A stretch of DNA of 64,000 nt from Lobosporangium transversale (GCF_002105155.1 NW_019028987.1:233501-297500), one strand, 5' to 3'; numbered from the stretch's first letter, positions 21,030-33,300 are shown. Notes: generated by a model from the sequence alone, not told the origin. Translations and numbers: made by a program.

Positions 21030-22300
21030 CTAATAAGCACGATCTTTGCGATAGACTTGAGTCCACTTGCTGACAATGTAGTCTCCAAAGTTAATATCAC
21101 CATTCAATAGTTTGGTTGCGACAGACTTTGCGTCCTGTCTCTCAGCCCCCATTACAGAAGTCCTTGATGAGTCTTCGCCCTCCTCTGCACGTTGATCTCG
21201 GAGTAGACTATAATTTCCTGACACAGCTTGACCTTTAACTTCTTGATCCTGAACCAGAAGTGGGATCTTAGCATCGTAGTCTGGGTAGTAGAAGCAACAC
21301 ATGGAGTATCTCTCCTCTTGCCCATTACTGACTACGCGATGTAAGGGGCTGATCAATTTTCCACCAGTTAAAAGAGAGAGATAATCGCCCCCATTGACGA
21401 CAAGTGTGTTCTCAAGAGAAGGGACATCGTGCCACTCGTTTCCGTAGAAGAGCTGAAGACCTACAGTCTTGCATGGAGAAAGGATCAATGTGAGGAAACC
21501 CCAGTCGGTGTGAGCGCTTTTTTTTTTTTTTTTTTTTTGAGAAGAGAAATATGCATAGCACTTAGAAATGCATAAAAAGGTTGTAAAAGATAACAGCCAA
21601 TCTTGGTAGCCATATATATATATATTTTTCTTTTTCCTCACCTAGATCCAATCTGCGAAGTATGTTGATGGTCAGCATAGGGTAGATAATGGAATAGCCG
21701 CATGAAAGAGATCGTCTCGCTCGTTGTACAATGTTTGGCGAGCTCGTCCTCAGGCAATCCAAGTGCCAAGGATATACCCTTTAATAACCCCTTCGCAACC
21801 TCACAAACATTTAAATAAAACTCTTGTAGAATGTGCTTGAATGTACCTTCGTGTAAGCCTTGGTCAAGCTGATCTAATATCGGCTTATTTGGCCAGGCAT
21901 TAGGACCCTGCAATCCATTCATTCCGGTCTTTGCGACTGCTTCGAGCTCGTCTGGCTTCCACTCATAGCCATACGAAAACCCCTCCTTCAGCTCCTTCGT
22001 TGCTGACCCCGACTCACCGCCTACAGGAACATATCCACGGGTAAATCCACCAGGCTGAATCTTGGGAATCTGAGATTTTTGAGTAGGATCGAGAGCAAAG
22101 AGACGAGTTGTGGCGTCCAGTATTTGCTTACTTTTTTTAGAGGAAAAAACTGGATGCGTTGATGAGGTGATATAGAAAACACCAAATGTTGCGAATGAGT
22201 TGAGCAGCTCGGTAGCAACCTCCTGACGCTGTTGCTTAGAGGAGGAATAAGTAAGGAGAGCAGAGATGTCAATAGTTGGAATGGCAAGTGAGGTGGACAT
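21030..22300 (-). CDS. 2-oxoglutarate/Fe(II)-dependent dioxygenase (isopenicillin N synthase-like)
   Basis: Two exons (21642-22300, 21030-21516) give 381 residues. The N-terminal DIOX_N region starts IPTIDISALL and includes GGFTRGYVPVG. The C-terminal 2OG-Fe(II) domain has the iron ligands in AHTDWGFLTL (H-x-D) and SPLHRVVS (distal H), and the 2-oxoglutarate Arg in EERYSMCCFY. Substrates of this superfamily range from secondary metabolites to plant-type hormones, so none is assigned. The intron ends in a poly(A) run directly before AG, an unusual acceptor. The start ATG 22300 is the first in frame. Confidence 0.88.
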
Positions 22301-22408
22301 GATGGACGATTGATTACTAAAAAAAAGCGTGGGATAATTATACAATTTGGGCTCATCATTCGCCTGCGGACCAAGCGCACGTGTTTATACACGTGAATAA
22401 GGCAGTCG

Positions 22409-23001
22409 TGCCTAAAAAGGCAACTGGGTGGCTTGCTCTTGCAGATGCTTCTCTCGCAGGCTGGAATCAAAAGTCGATTATTAGCTGGCGACTCCTTTTT
22501 TTAATTTTTAATTTTTTTCAAAGTCGAAAATCATGTGGAGGAGTGTACAAAACACATGTAACCTACAATCATGCTGAGATATATGAGGACACATAAATTG
22601 GACAAACAAACACCCTATACTCCATAATAATCAGGTCTCGTTTCGTTAAAGCTCTTTTCTTCTAACCCTCCAGCATACTCTAATTTCACAATCACCACCA
22701 TCTAATACTGCTAGCTCTAAGACACCAGCAAAGCAAAAATGATATTGATCGTGAATGAGGTTAATATTTGTGAAATGAGAGTAAGAATGAGTTTACAAAG
22801 GCGTTGGGAGAGTTTTCCGACCAAACGAGGCCTGATATTATGGAGTATGGGGTGTTTGTATGTCCAATTTATGTGTCCTCATATATCTCAGCATGATTGT
22901 AGGTTACATGTGTTTTGTACACTCCTCCACATGATTTTCGACTTTGAAAAAAATTAAAAATAAAAAAAAAGGAGTCGCCACCCAGTTGCCTTTTTAGGCT
23001 T
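22409..23001. repeat. Imperfect fold-back (inverted repeat) element, MITE-like
   Basis: The left arm (about 22409-22645) and right arm (about 22822-23001) are inverted copies. Both contain gcctaaaaaggcaactgggt, then gactcc plus a T/A-rich run, then long shared words such as gtgtacaaaacacatgtaac. The arms match over about 170 bp and are separated by ~175 bp of spacer. The left arm has an extra ~57-bp insert (22433-22489) absent on the right; part of that insert resembles sequence near 7700. No ORF is convincing. This suggests a non-autonomous transposon, but no target duplication was identified. Confidence 0.75.
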
Positions 23002-23185
23002 TTAATCAATGACGTTGCAGGGAAGGTCATGGAGGAGTAAGGAACAAGAATGGAACAGAGCTTTAATGGGAGTTGAAGAGAGAGAGAGGAGGTATTGATA
23101 GTTAAAGTTGAACAGAAAGAAGGAAGGCTTACTTTCGATAGAGCTACATGATTCGCCGGGGTTTTGGACCATGATCCATGCAGTC
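23002..23185. other. Sequence between fold-back element and hAT insertion
   Basis: A GA-rich stretch, then a segment whose minus strand ends in a good gtaagcc donor (at about 23126-23132). It may be the edge of an exon interrupted by the hAT element, because one minus-strand frame stays open when the two hAT flanks are joined. Confidence 0.3.
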
Positions 23186-23192
23186 CTGGCAC

Positions 23193-23480
23193 CAGTGATC
23201 TAAGCTGGAAGCGAAGCAGCAGCGATTTTTGAGAACAAGCACGTGCTGGTTAATTTTTTTCAGCATGCTGGTTTATTTTTCCAGCATACTTGTTAAAATT
23301 TAACTTGCTTAACCAAGTGCTCCTCCATGCACTGCTACCTCAGACATCATTCGCATTTATTTTAGAATCTCGAGCATCAATAAAAGCTTGATTACTCACA
23401 GCTACAGAATGGATAATCCTCATTCAAACATTTGTCAGTTTTGTATATGCACATGCCTAAAAAAAGATGTCAGCCATAGT
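23193..23480 (+). repeat. Left terminal inverted repeat of hAT element
   Basis: 288 bp, starting CAGTGATCTAAGC, the inverse of 26658-26945. It contains several short sub-repeats built on cagcatgctg and cagcatac, which may be transposase binding sites. Confidence 0.92.
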
Positions 23481-23593
23481 CACCCTTCATTGCCTCTTCA
23501 CAAAAAAACAAAAATGGCGTGCTAACTGCAGCTGGTGGAACAGAAAGGTTTTCATGCTACACAAAACCAAACATCAATTGAATGCTACAACGT

Positions 23594-23665
23594 TGCCTTT
23601 ATCTTCTTTATCTTCTTTACCTTCTTTATCTTCTTTACCTTCTTTATCTTCTTTATCTTCTTTCC
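23594..23665 (+). repeat. 9-bp tandem repeat inside the hAT element
   Basis: About seven to eight copies of the nonamer TCTTCTTTA (some CCTTCTTTA) lie between the left inverted repeat and the transposase start. It may be part of the 5' leader. Confidence 0.8.
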
Positions 23666-23707
23666 ATTGTTACCCGTTTTACTTTCACACAAAATCTTTA
23701 AGAAATA

Positions 23708-26598
23708 ATGGCAAATCATACACATGATCCTCTTCACCAGGATGAGAATGGAGAACAGGGGTATGAGGATGAGGATGAAGATGAGGATGAGTATGGGGAC
23801 GGACACGAGGAGGGGAATGAGTATCAGGAGGAGCACCAGTGACGAGGACGAGGACGAGGACGAGGAAGAGACCCTTATACCTCGCCGAAATCAAATCGAA
23901 CGAAGAATGCAACTCCAGAAAAGTCTTCCAGCAAATAGAATCGATTCTCCCCAAACTAGTGATGCAGCCTACAATGGCGAATCGTTCGAGACGCAAGATA
24001 TGCCGTGTGATGAGCTTGAGGTACTAGACTCCTATCTTGGTGCGAACCCAATCTCGTCTTCATCCCAGATGATGAGACCCATGGTAAGCATTGGTCGCGA
24101 AAAGAGGAGGTTCATCAAAACTTCTTCTCCTCCCGGTGGATTTACGCAATCGGTTCATCATGCCAGACCAAGGACGTTTGGACGTTCTCAATCATCAAAA
24201 GCTTTGCCTACATCACGTTATAATCATACGCTACTTGCTGCACAGCAAGCCCCACTGTCATCTCTCCGTTCATCCAACAGCTTCTCCCAATATCGGGAGT
24301 CAAAACCAGGCCCATCTTCAGTCTCCTCGATTTCTACATTGAGCTCCACGCAACAGCGCAATATTAACTTTACGCGTTCAAGATCTATTAATCTTCCCTC
24401 TTTTGACTTTACACGTGCCATTGATGCTGAAGCATTGGCCAACCGGCGGAGAGAGCTGAGGGATAGTCATTTTGCATCAAACGGATGGTATGATTTGTAC
24501 GAGTTACTGGATTTTGGTACCATTCCTACGCCAGAACAATGCTCTGACGCCCCTCCCTCTCAAAAAGCATTAGCCCTGATTCCAAATCAAAAATCCTTTC
24601 GCAAAAACAGCGTGATTGGTCATTTTTTCAAATCAAGCAAGGAAGAATTCCAGTGTCTGGTCTTGAAAGATGGAGTAATCTGTGGTACTACGGAGTGGAT
24701 ATTCAAGATCTGTTCACTTAACTCAGTGCCATGGCGATTTATATAGTGCCCTCCAAGAATTTCGCAATTACCAGAGCAGGGTTAAAGGTATCATGCTGCC
24801 ACCTGATCCGGAAGAAGTTGACGTGGCTCCACCAAGAAAGGCAAAATTCGACATCGCACGAGATGAGATTGTTAATGAGAGCCTCAAGAAGCCGCTCCCT
24901 CATGAACAAGAAGCATTCGAGGATACACTTTTACTGCACATAGCCTCCAATGGAGTGGCATTCGATGCAGTTAATTCGACGATCTTCAGATCAATCATTG
25001 AAATGACCAATCCTTATTTCAATATCCCTACCACAATGGCTATGCAAGACAGGATGGATCGACGAGTTCGAGAGATGAGACGCGAAATCAAAGAGTACAT
25101 TACCTATTATAAGCTTTACGCTGCCGTCACGACAGATTGCTGGACAAGCGTCGATCACAGGAAGTTCTTGGGGACTACAATGCATTTTTTCACGCCAAAT
25201 TTCGAGCCAGTATCTATTGCAATAGGGATGGAACAAGTCTATGGGGTGCAAACATCCCAAAATATTCACCGGAAGTTTGGTAAGTGAAATGCTGATACAT
25301 CTGCCCCTTATCTTTATATTTTCATAAGTATTGCAACGTTCTTAACGTTTTTTTTTTTTTTTTTTTTTTTTTTTTGTGGTCTTTTGATTCATTTACCAGC
25401 TGAGGCTATTGATAGCATGGATATGAGCGAAAGACTCATTTGCGCAACAACAGACCAAGGTGTTAATATAAAAAAAGCGATAGCTCTCTACCAAGAAGAT
25501 CACAAGGGGGTGCACTGGTTGGCATGCGCCTCACATAAGATCCAGCTTTGCATCAATAAGTCTTTGGAGCTATGCGAGCCCGCTAAGAAATTATTGGACA
25601 AGTGCCAAGATATTTCAGTTTTTTTCAGAGGCAATGCCGCGGCGATGTCTATCTTAGTGGAAGAACAGGAAGGCAAGGGTGCCAAGTTGCTGTCGAGGAA
25701 CATTACAAGATGGAACTCCCAGTACAAGATGGCAAATAGAGTGCTACTTTACTCTCAAGCAATTTCTCGCACCTACCATCGCATGGAATCCTCCGAAAAA
25801 AGGGAGATAAGGTTGAAAGCAAAGGAATTAGAGCCAAACCTACTCGATCGTGATGAGGTCAAAGCTCTCCGTGAAATCATTCATATGATGACAGATGCAG
25901 TCAAATTCACTGAATGGGTGGGCAGTACCGACCATCCAAAACTGTCACAAATGTATGTGAAGTTGAAGGAGTTGCTACCGGACTCTCGCACATACGACAC
26001 CGAGACGGCACAGGAGCTCTGGAGAAACCTTAACAGGCTTATCAATACGATGTGGGCCGTGGATGACATTCCCGATGTTATGCTCATATCGCTATTCCTG
26101 AACCCGGTGACCTTGAGTATCATTAAAGACATAATGACAACCAATGGTGACTCTCTCAGGAAGAAAGCTCTAGAGGTGACCAGAGATACAGCAAAAAAGT
26201 TTGCCGCCACCCAAGATGGAGCATGTTGGGATCAACTTCCTCTTTTGGAACAAGAATATTACCATTCGATAGTTAGTGTCGATATGGTATATTATGATGC
26301 GTCTATTTCAAGAACGCCGATGATGGACATCGCGCGTTTTGCTTTTACTCCTGAGCTTTACTGGAAGGAGCAAAAGGACAAGGGATTAAGAGGAATGGAT
26401 TATATTGCTCCATTTGCACGAGCATACCTTTCTGTCCAGGCTACTTCCAATGATTCTGAAAGGTTATTCAGCAGAGCCGGATGGATCCTGTCTGCACGCA
26501 GAAACCGAATGACCAATCAAAACTTCCGTAACATCATATTTTATCACAGCTTTGTCTCTGCCCTGAAAAAATTACAGAGTTGTAGCAGTAGCAGCTAA
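23708..26598 (+). pseudogene. hAT transposase, probably frameshifted
   Basis: An acidic N-terminus starts at ATG 23708. It can join the long Ser-rich frame (to 24746) by an intron 23839-23938, though the donor gtgacg is weak. In the putative BED-type zinc finger (around EEFQCLVLKDG and HLTQCHGDL) the frame moves by one between 24679 and 24744 with no plausible intron, so the copy looks broken. Downstream coding is clean: 24682-25279, intron 25280-25399 with a long T run, then 25400-26598. Catalytic-core words are AVTTDCWTS and ICATTDQGVN. The dimerisation domain is LSVQATSNDSERLFSRAG followed by ILSARRNRM, diagnostic of hAT. If the frameshift is real, movement would need an intact copy elsewhere. 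Confidence 0.85.
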
Positions 26599-26657
26599 CT
26601 TTTTTATTAAAATAAAGGACTTCTATGGCAACGCTTAATTTCTAAAACAGATGCCAA

Positions 26658-26945
26658 ACTATGGCTGACATCTTTTTTTAGGCATGTGCATATACAAAAC
26701 TGACAAATGTTTGAATGAGGATTATCCATTCTGTAGCTGTGAGTAATCAAGCTTTTATTGATGCTCGAGATTCTAAAATAAATGCGAATGATGTCTGAGG
26801 TAGCAGTGCATGGAGGAGCACTTGGTTAAGCAAGTTAAATTTTAACAAGTATGCTGGAAAAATAAACCAGCATGCTGAAAAAAATTAACCAGCACGTGCT
26901 TGTTCTCAAAAATCGCTGCTGCTTCGCTTCCAGCTTAGATCACTG
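26658..26945 (-). repeat. Right terminal inverted repeat of hAT element
   Basis: 288 bp, ending GCTTAGATCACTG, the exact inverse of the left repeat as far as I can read. Confidence 0.92.
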
Positions 26946-26952
26946 CTGGCAC

Positions 26953-27251
26953 AAGTTCACAACCAACTGCCACCCCGTAAATGAGGAAAAGTTCAACATA
27001 TTTCGGTCCTTTGTCCCTTCTGTGTACAGGAGCCATTGCGTGTATCTTTATCTTGATTTGGTTTCTTTTGAAGGATCTTCCTATTTTATTATAATAGCTG
27101 AAAATGTTCTGCTTCGATCAACCACCAAAGGACTGGCTTCTCTCTCAGCTTCAACCCTAAAACCTCAACCATTGATGACTGTCAGAATACCGTTGATATC
27201 AACGTTAGTCATTTTCGTGGAAAGGACCTAGACATTCTGGATTTGGAAGTT
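26953..27251. other. Intergenic strip right of the hAT element
   Basis: About 300 bp. On the minus strand two frames look coding-like close to the insertion point, so it may be part of a gene interrupted by the transposon. No family was recognised. Confidence 0.3.
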
Positions 27252-27497
27252 TCACCATCTTGGTAATCTGCTATCACTTTCAATAAGCAAGTCCCGATAG
27301 GTGATACTGACACGTCTATCACGTACGATTTCCAGTCCGTTGACATATTCGACTAGGTCTTTTGAAATACTATGCTTATAATCGTACCGACTCGAGCCGT
27401 TCATCACCACAAGCGAGCGACGAGCTACAGAAAGGCCGTTACAGGAAAATAAAAAAGTTAGTATGCAAGGGATATATAAGCTTTCGTGCTAAATGAA

Positions 27498-27528
<31 letters not shown>

Positions 27529-28151
27529 CATACGCAGGTGAATTCGGTAAATATGGTTTTGTTCCTTTACGTGCTGGAATGTCATGACACAGTCAGATAA
27601 CAACGATAATGCTGAAATAGTTGGTCCAAATATTCTGGGTGCATCCACATGGGGCATAATGCCTTGTCCTGCTTCATACTCGTTTACAATAATACTATTA
27701 GGACTTTTAGTATAAATCTGGTGGTCCAACAGTCGTTGTGTCAGGAAATTAAACATGGATGGCAATGCTTCCATGTCACCTACTACCCTTCTTTTATGCG
27801 AAATCATTAGGGTACAGGATTAGTTTCCTTCTTCAAGTTTGGAAAAATAACAAATAAATGCAAGTCTTATTACCGGAAGCGATAGCTAAATACACCACCG
27901 TAGTGCTGATGCCTACGCTTCATCTCTGGATTGGGTTCTACGCCCTGGCCTCCCCAAAGCCGAGCATCAAGTTGTTGAATCAGTAATGATTCTTCTTCCG
28001 TAGTAACAAACTCATGCAGCAGGTCTAAACCCTGTGGCATCTGTGTTGGATTGTCATTTGCCGGCATTTCTGAAATAGCTTTTCTTGTGTCTACTGCACT
28101 CTCATCTGCCTCCACATAATTGTTAGGTATTATAATGTGTGAATTGTCCAT
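27252..28151 (-). CDS. AlkB-like 2-oxoglutarate/Fe(II) dioxygenase
   Basis: Three exons (27874-28151, 27534-27790, 27252-27424) give 235 residues. The core has NSIIVNEYEAGQGIMPHVDA (iron ligands H-x-D), then ISALSLLSDCVMTF. After the second intron come LPRRSLVVMNGSSRYDYKHS (distal His) and RDRRVSITYR (2-oxoglutarate Arg pair). These match AlkB homologues that demethylate nucleic acids or proteins; the pattern is nearest to eukaryotic ALKBH-type enzymes without an RRM or methyltransferase. The donor at 27528-27533 (gtatga) was chosen because it restores the frame and gives the LPRRS motif. The intron carries a long homopolymer run. The substrate is not predictable. Confidence 0.87.
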
Positions 28152-28307
28152 GAATAAGCAATTCAATTATGACACAAGTGATCAGTTTACAAAATTATAA
28201 AAAAGATAAGAAATTTTATATTTTATTCTTGATTTTCTTGATCAGATGAAGCTTCTACAAATCTCGTACACTAAGCAGCTCTGATGGCCCGTTATTGTCC
28301 AACATGT

Positions 28308-29981
28308 CTACTTTGTTGCTCCTGCAGCATCTGAATGAGTTTCTGGCAAATGTCCTAGTGCGCTCTTATCATCCTGATTTTGATGAGAATTGGCTGTAAA
28401 AAGCACACTTTTGAGCACCTGGGAGATCAAGCCATGGGTAGCCTCCACCGAGATCTTGTTGCTATCTCGTGTGATTTTGCCAAGCTGACTTTCCTCTTGC
28501 TTCTTCTTCTTATCCTTGGAGAATGAGGCTGCACCCCCCATTGCCATAGGCCCAAACCCTCCAGCACCCGTCCGCGACGCCATCGAAGCAGTCATCTGTA
28601 ACTTTTCTGCTAGGTCTGACATTTGACGGGCAGCGTACTCGCGATTCTTTACAAAAAAAAAAAAAAAAAAAAAAAATACATCGGATTCAGAGATTCTTAA
28701 TTTGTAAAAACAAGAAAAAGGCCAAAAAAAATCACTCCATCTTTTCCTGTGTGAACTTCATACCGACAGAAGAGGTGACTGTGAAAGTGTGTTGACCCAA
28801 TATTTATTCCAGAGTTGGTCCAGAAGGTGCGTATCCAATGTCGACTTGAAGTGCGAAACTTCCAGAGGATAGTACTGTTTGCAATGAACTCCAAAATCTT
28901 CAATTTTATTCAAAGGGATTGTCTGGTACTCAGACGGACCTTCATCAGGAGCTTTATATCCCTCAGGGTAGGTGCGGAAGGCTCCGATTTCAACTTTGCC
29001 AGCAGAGATGGTTCTGTTAGGATCAATCTACGGTGATAATAGTGATGGCCATGTCAAAGCGAGAAAAATATTAAGTGTATTTGTGATAACAAATAGTATG
29101 TGCGGACAAAGTAAGTTCAGGTTGTGTAGGAAAATACTTACAACTACAGCCACGAAAGGGTCCTGAAACTTCTGGTTTTGCATCTGTGTGTTTACGTCAA
29201 TTCCAGACAACCAGCAACCATACCCTGGATGTGAATGATACCAGCCGATAGCGTTCTCGAGACGGCCAACCTTGCAGTTCGAAAATAAGTATCGCGTTAA
29301 ATGAACACACTCAAAACCATTTTGTGCATCATCTGTGGCCATATTTATAACTAAATGTATCAAAGTATAGGCTTACCTCCTTCATCTGTGTCACGTATTG
29401 GACCATGTACTCGTAACCTTCTACAGCAGCATTTACTCGAGTTTCTGTCCCTTCGACAGGCAAGGCAAAGGCATCCATGATGATTATGGTATTACCATGC
29501 ACTTTACCCTGCATCATCCCCATGACCTCGATACTGCCTCCGGATCGTGCATGCATAACCTGTATATAATGAGATATGATATTGTGACTCAATAGAGTGC
29601 AGTGAAATACATATGCAGGGCAAACAGGCACGATCATAATGCTTCTCTTCCTACCATCTTAATCAAGGCAACTGCAGAGATTTTGATGTGTGTGAAATAG
29701 TGAGGACTATATCGGAAAATATCGATATTAGTCACTCTCTGTTTGATTCCATCAGTTTTGCTGCGCCAGCTAATTGCATGACGCGTCAAAATGTACATCG
29801 CAGGTTGAATTATATGTGAGCATGATTATTTAATAGTGACCTACTCCTCCTTCCACGGCGATTCATTGAGGATGCGCTTCTGCTCGGCCTCATCAAAATA
29901 ATAAATCTGGTCCTGCTCTGGGTTGATGGAACGGATATTGTTGATGAACTCAAAGTTCTTTCGAGCATTGATGGCGTCCAT
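28308..29981 (-). CDS. CSN5: COP9 signalosome subunit 5 (JAMM deneddylase)
   Basis: Six exons (29845-29981, 29655-29706, 29377-29559, 29142-29270, 28764-29027, 28308-28646) give 367 residues. It starts [12 protein letters not shown] and reaches the MPN+ domain with [16 protein letters not shown] (catalytic Glu) and the complete JAMM motif [16 protein letters not shown] (H-x-H-x7-S-x2-D). [13 protein letters not shown] is typical of the CSN5 C-terminal half. CSN5 removes NEDD8 from cullins within the COP9 complex in nucleus and cytosol. The last exon adds a low-complexity tail. A divergent promoter of 412 bp separates it from the Arf exchange factor gene. Confidence 0.95.
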
Positions 29982-30393
29982 AATAGCTAATGAATGGTGC
30001 AAGCCTAGCAGAGTAGGCGTTATTCCTTAGTATCCTTGTACTGAATGAAGAAAGAAGCTAGCGATGCACTGAGTTTATGAGTGTATCGGCGATTGAGACG
30101 TGTGCGTGTTTGTTTGAAAGAGCAAGAGCAAGAGCAAAGAAAGAAACGCAATGGTGGCAAAAGAACTTTCAGCAGATGGTCACATTTTTTTTTTTTTTTT
30201 TTTTTTGCATCTGCAAGCAATGGTCATGTCCGCACCACACTCATTTTCATTTCGTCAAACCTCACTCTTTTAAAACACATACTTAACATTTCTTTTCTAC
30301 CTAGTCGCCAATTCTACTTTCAAGCTCCCTCCATATCTCAAGGTCTACAATCATCATCTCGCATTTCCTGTCACGTTTAATTTCCATAGCTGC
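29982..30393. other. Divergent promoter region between CSN5 and the Sec7-PH gene
   Basis: 412 bp between two start codons facing away from each other. It contains a T23 run (30184-30206). No defined regulatory motif was recognised. Confidence 0.5.
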
Positions 30394-33300
30394 ATGTCTA
30401 CAGATTCCAACACAGCATCGCTGTCTACAGGCCATTTGGAGGAAAAGAAGCCTCCAAATCACCCAATGTTGATTTTGGACACTAAGCTTGTTGAGACTAG
30501 CATGCCTGCTTCCCCTTCACCAACTTCGCCTGTCCCTGCGCCTGTTTTCACATCTGATTTTACCCAGGGTACAGCGACAATTAATGACGCTGGTGGGAGC
30601 GTGCAGATAGCGAACGGTGAGACGTCAGTCTTGCAGATTGAGCTGACAGAGACATCTCAGGTTGATAATGTTAATGATGGTAGCGAAGCAAGGTCACAAC
30701 TAGTGTTAGAGCAAGTACTAGGCACCAGTACAGTAACAGCGGACACATCAATGAAATCAGCATCTTCTTCTACTCCCGGTGCTGCTGCTTCTGTTACCTC
30801 TGACAATGCTGTAATCAGATCTGGTCAGCAAGGACCTGTGCCGACTACTCTTTCCACCTATGCTCATTCAGAGTCGACGCCGATTCAGCATGGAGCTGAT
30901 GAATGGCCTGAGACGCCACGTCAGTTCCTCGGTCGTCTTAAAGAAACAGTCTCCAAGGCAGAGCTGGGTAATATTCTGTCCAAAGGGTCAGATGCATTCC
31001 ATCAAGCGGTGCTACGGCTTCATATGGAATCCTTTGACTTTCGGCGTGATCCAATAGACCTCGCCCTTCGGTATAAAGCTTCTTTCCTTTTCATAAAGAT
31101 CTTCACTATGTCATTATGATTTTCAGCGGAGAAGAATCGCAGTTGAAAAGACGAAATCCAGTTTTATACTCATATTTTTTTTTTTTAAACGCATGGTGTT
31201 TCGTTTCTATCTAGGAAATTTCTCCTAGACTTCCATTTCCCAAAGGAAGCTCAACAAATTGATCGAGTTCTGGAAGCGTTTGCAAGCCGATACCATGCCT
31301 GCAATCAACATCTCTTCCGATCTTCTGGTAAAGCCCCGCAGCATCAGCGACAGATTTTATTCACTTCAAAACAACTACAAGCTGCGTTCTAATCTCATTT
31401 CCTCTTACTTCTAGATGTTGTATATACCATTGCCTTCTCATTAATGCTCCTTCATACCGACGCACACAATAATAATGTGCGCTATAAAATGACCAAGGAA
31501 CAATACGTAAGACAAGCTAAAAGCATTGATGGAGTCAACACCATACCCGCTGACATCCTAGAGGTAAATCGCCTTTTATTGCTCAGATCGCTCAACTTTA
31601 TTTATTTATTTATGTGATAGGGCAATCAACTTGCTCACTCTGCAGCTTCACTTTATTATATCTTATGCAGATCCTATACGATAATATAACGTATCTCAAG
31701 TTTGTTTATGCAGAGGACGATATGGATGTGGATGGACAGAGAATTGCAGAAGTACAATCAACGTCATCGAGCTCATGGTTTCCACGGCGTCGTACTGCAA
31801 GCACTCACCGAACAGACTCTTACAGCATGATTCGACATGTATGTGATCATCAATTCAACTCAGTTGCAAAATATCACTATTCTTGAAATGCAACCCTGTA
31901 TTGAGTGCTTTAGAAGCTATGGGCAAAAACATCTAGTGAATGAGATAGTTTTTCAGCATAACTAAAATTTGCATTGTCCATTTATTCTCTCTTTTTTTTT
32001 TTTTTTTTTTTTTTTCAGGGGAGTATTGCACATCTTGCGCCAGATCTGAGTGATATTATTCCGTTTCGGTGGCCGTATTATTGGAAGGGAACAGTAGAAA
32101 TGGTTGATAATGTGCAGATCAACAATCAGTTCACGCGGGCGCCACTTGTCACTGTTCCCGGCCTTCGCCTCAGGCTTCGAAGTCAAACACAACAACAGCA
32201 GCAACAGCACTTACACCTACAGTTTACTAACGCAGGATATGAAGGCACATACCCGCCTTTAGGATCTCGGTCTGCCGCACGACCAGATATTAAAGGCCAT
32301 ATGGACGACAGCGATATCAAGGAACAAATTCTACGATCAGATACAACCCTTAAGAGTGGAAACGAGATTACGAATTGGAGTGGAAAGGAGGATGAAGATA
32401 CTGACGGATGTGCACAGCTTAGGATTGTCAAAAGCGGTATCCTTACGCGCAAGATTGATATTGAGAATGGCAAGAAGAGTTCTGTACGTGGTTGGAGAGA
32501 TCTAGGCGTTATTCTTAGCGGATCTCAACTTTTGTTCTTTACAGACACTGCATGGTTTTATCAGCAACGGGCAACACAAGTGGGATTCAATCCTCAGGCA
32601 CCACCTGAAGAGGATGGATATTTTGCACCTGAAGTTAATAGCACTAATCTTCCTCCTACGCCCCAAGCTCTGATATCAACATTCGATTCGATTGCTGTTG
32701 TGGATAGTAGCTATCAGAAATATCCTCATGTTTTTCGACTGGCTTGTCCAAATGGTAAACAATACCTATTTAGAGCGGAATCAGAGCACGAAATGAATGA
32801 CTGGATGGCGAAAATCAACTATGCATCTGCATTTAAAACCGCAGGCGTGCGGCTCAGGAGCTATCGCGTCGCATGGGCGAAAGATGTCTACTGGATCAAG
32901 GATGAGCAAGGACGACACCAACTCAGGAGGAAGCAGAAGGATCCTTCAACTCCTAACACGCCTACTACACCTATGGAGCCGCTGGATGGAAGAGCACAAT
33001 TGATCCAGGCGAAGATGAAGGATGTTGATAGGATGATCAATACATGTTCTGCTTCTTTAGCATCAGAACTCCGGCTCGCTAGGGGACTCGAGGTTATGAT
33101 CCCTCTTCAGAATTCGACACGGCAAAAGATCGTACAGAGCGCTACTGTGGTTGGGAAAAGGTTGCGGCATTTAATGCTGGAGAGGACAAAGCTTGACTGC
33201 TTCCGAACCATTCTAGAGCGCGACTTGGCTGTTGTTCCTTCGATATATCATTCTCCTTGTGATAGTGATATAACAACGGGTGAACATCGAATGAACGACG

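Larger units (their letters stand above)
23193..26945 (+). mobile_element. hAT-superfamily DNA transposon with 288-bp terminal inverted repeats
   Basis: A 3,753-bp unit begins CAGTGATC and ends GATCACTG. Each end is a 288-bp inverted repeat (23193-23480 and 26658-26945). I found no mismatch between them when comparing by eye, and the homopolymer lengths checked agree. It is flanked by the 7-bp direct repeat CTGGCAC (23186-23192, 26946-26952); hAT elements normally make 8 bp, so one base may have changed or the boundary may be off by one. The interior encodes a transposase with a hAT C-terminal dimerisation domain. Confidence 0.92.

Noticed and set aside
21030..22345. Upstream extension of the oxygenase to 22345
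   Set aside because: The extra start is TTG; the first in-frame ATG is 22300 and gives a typical N-terminus.
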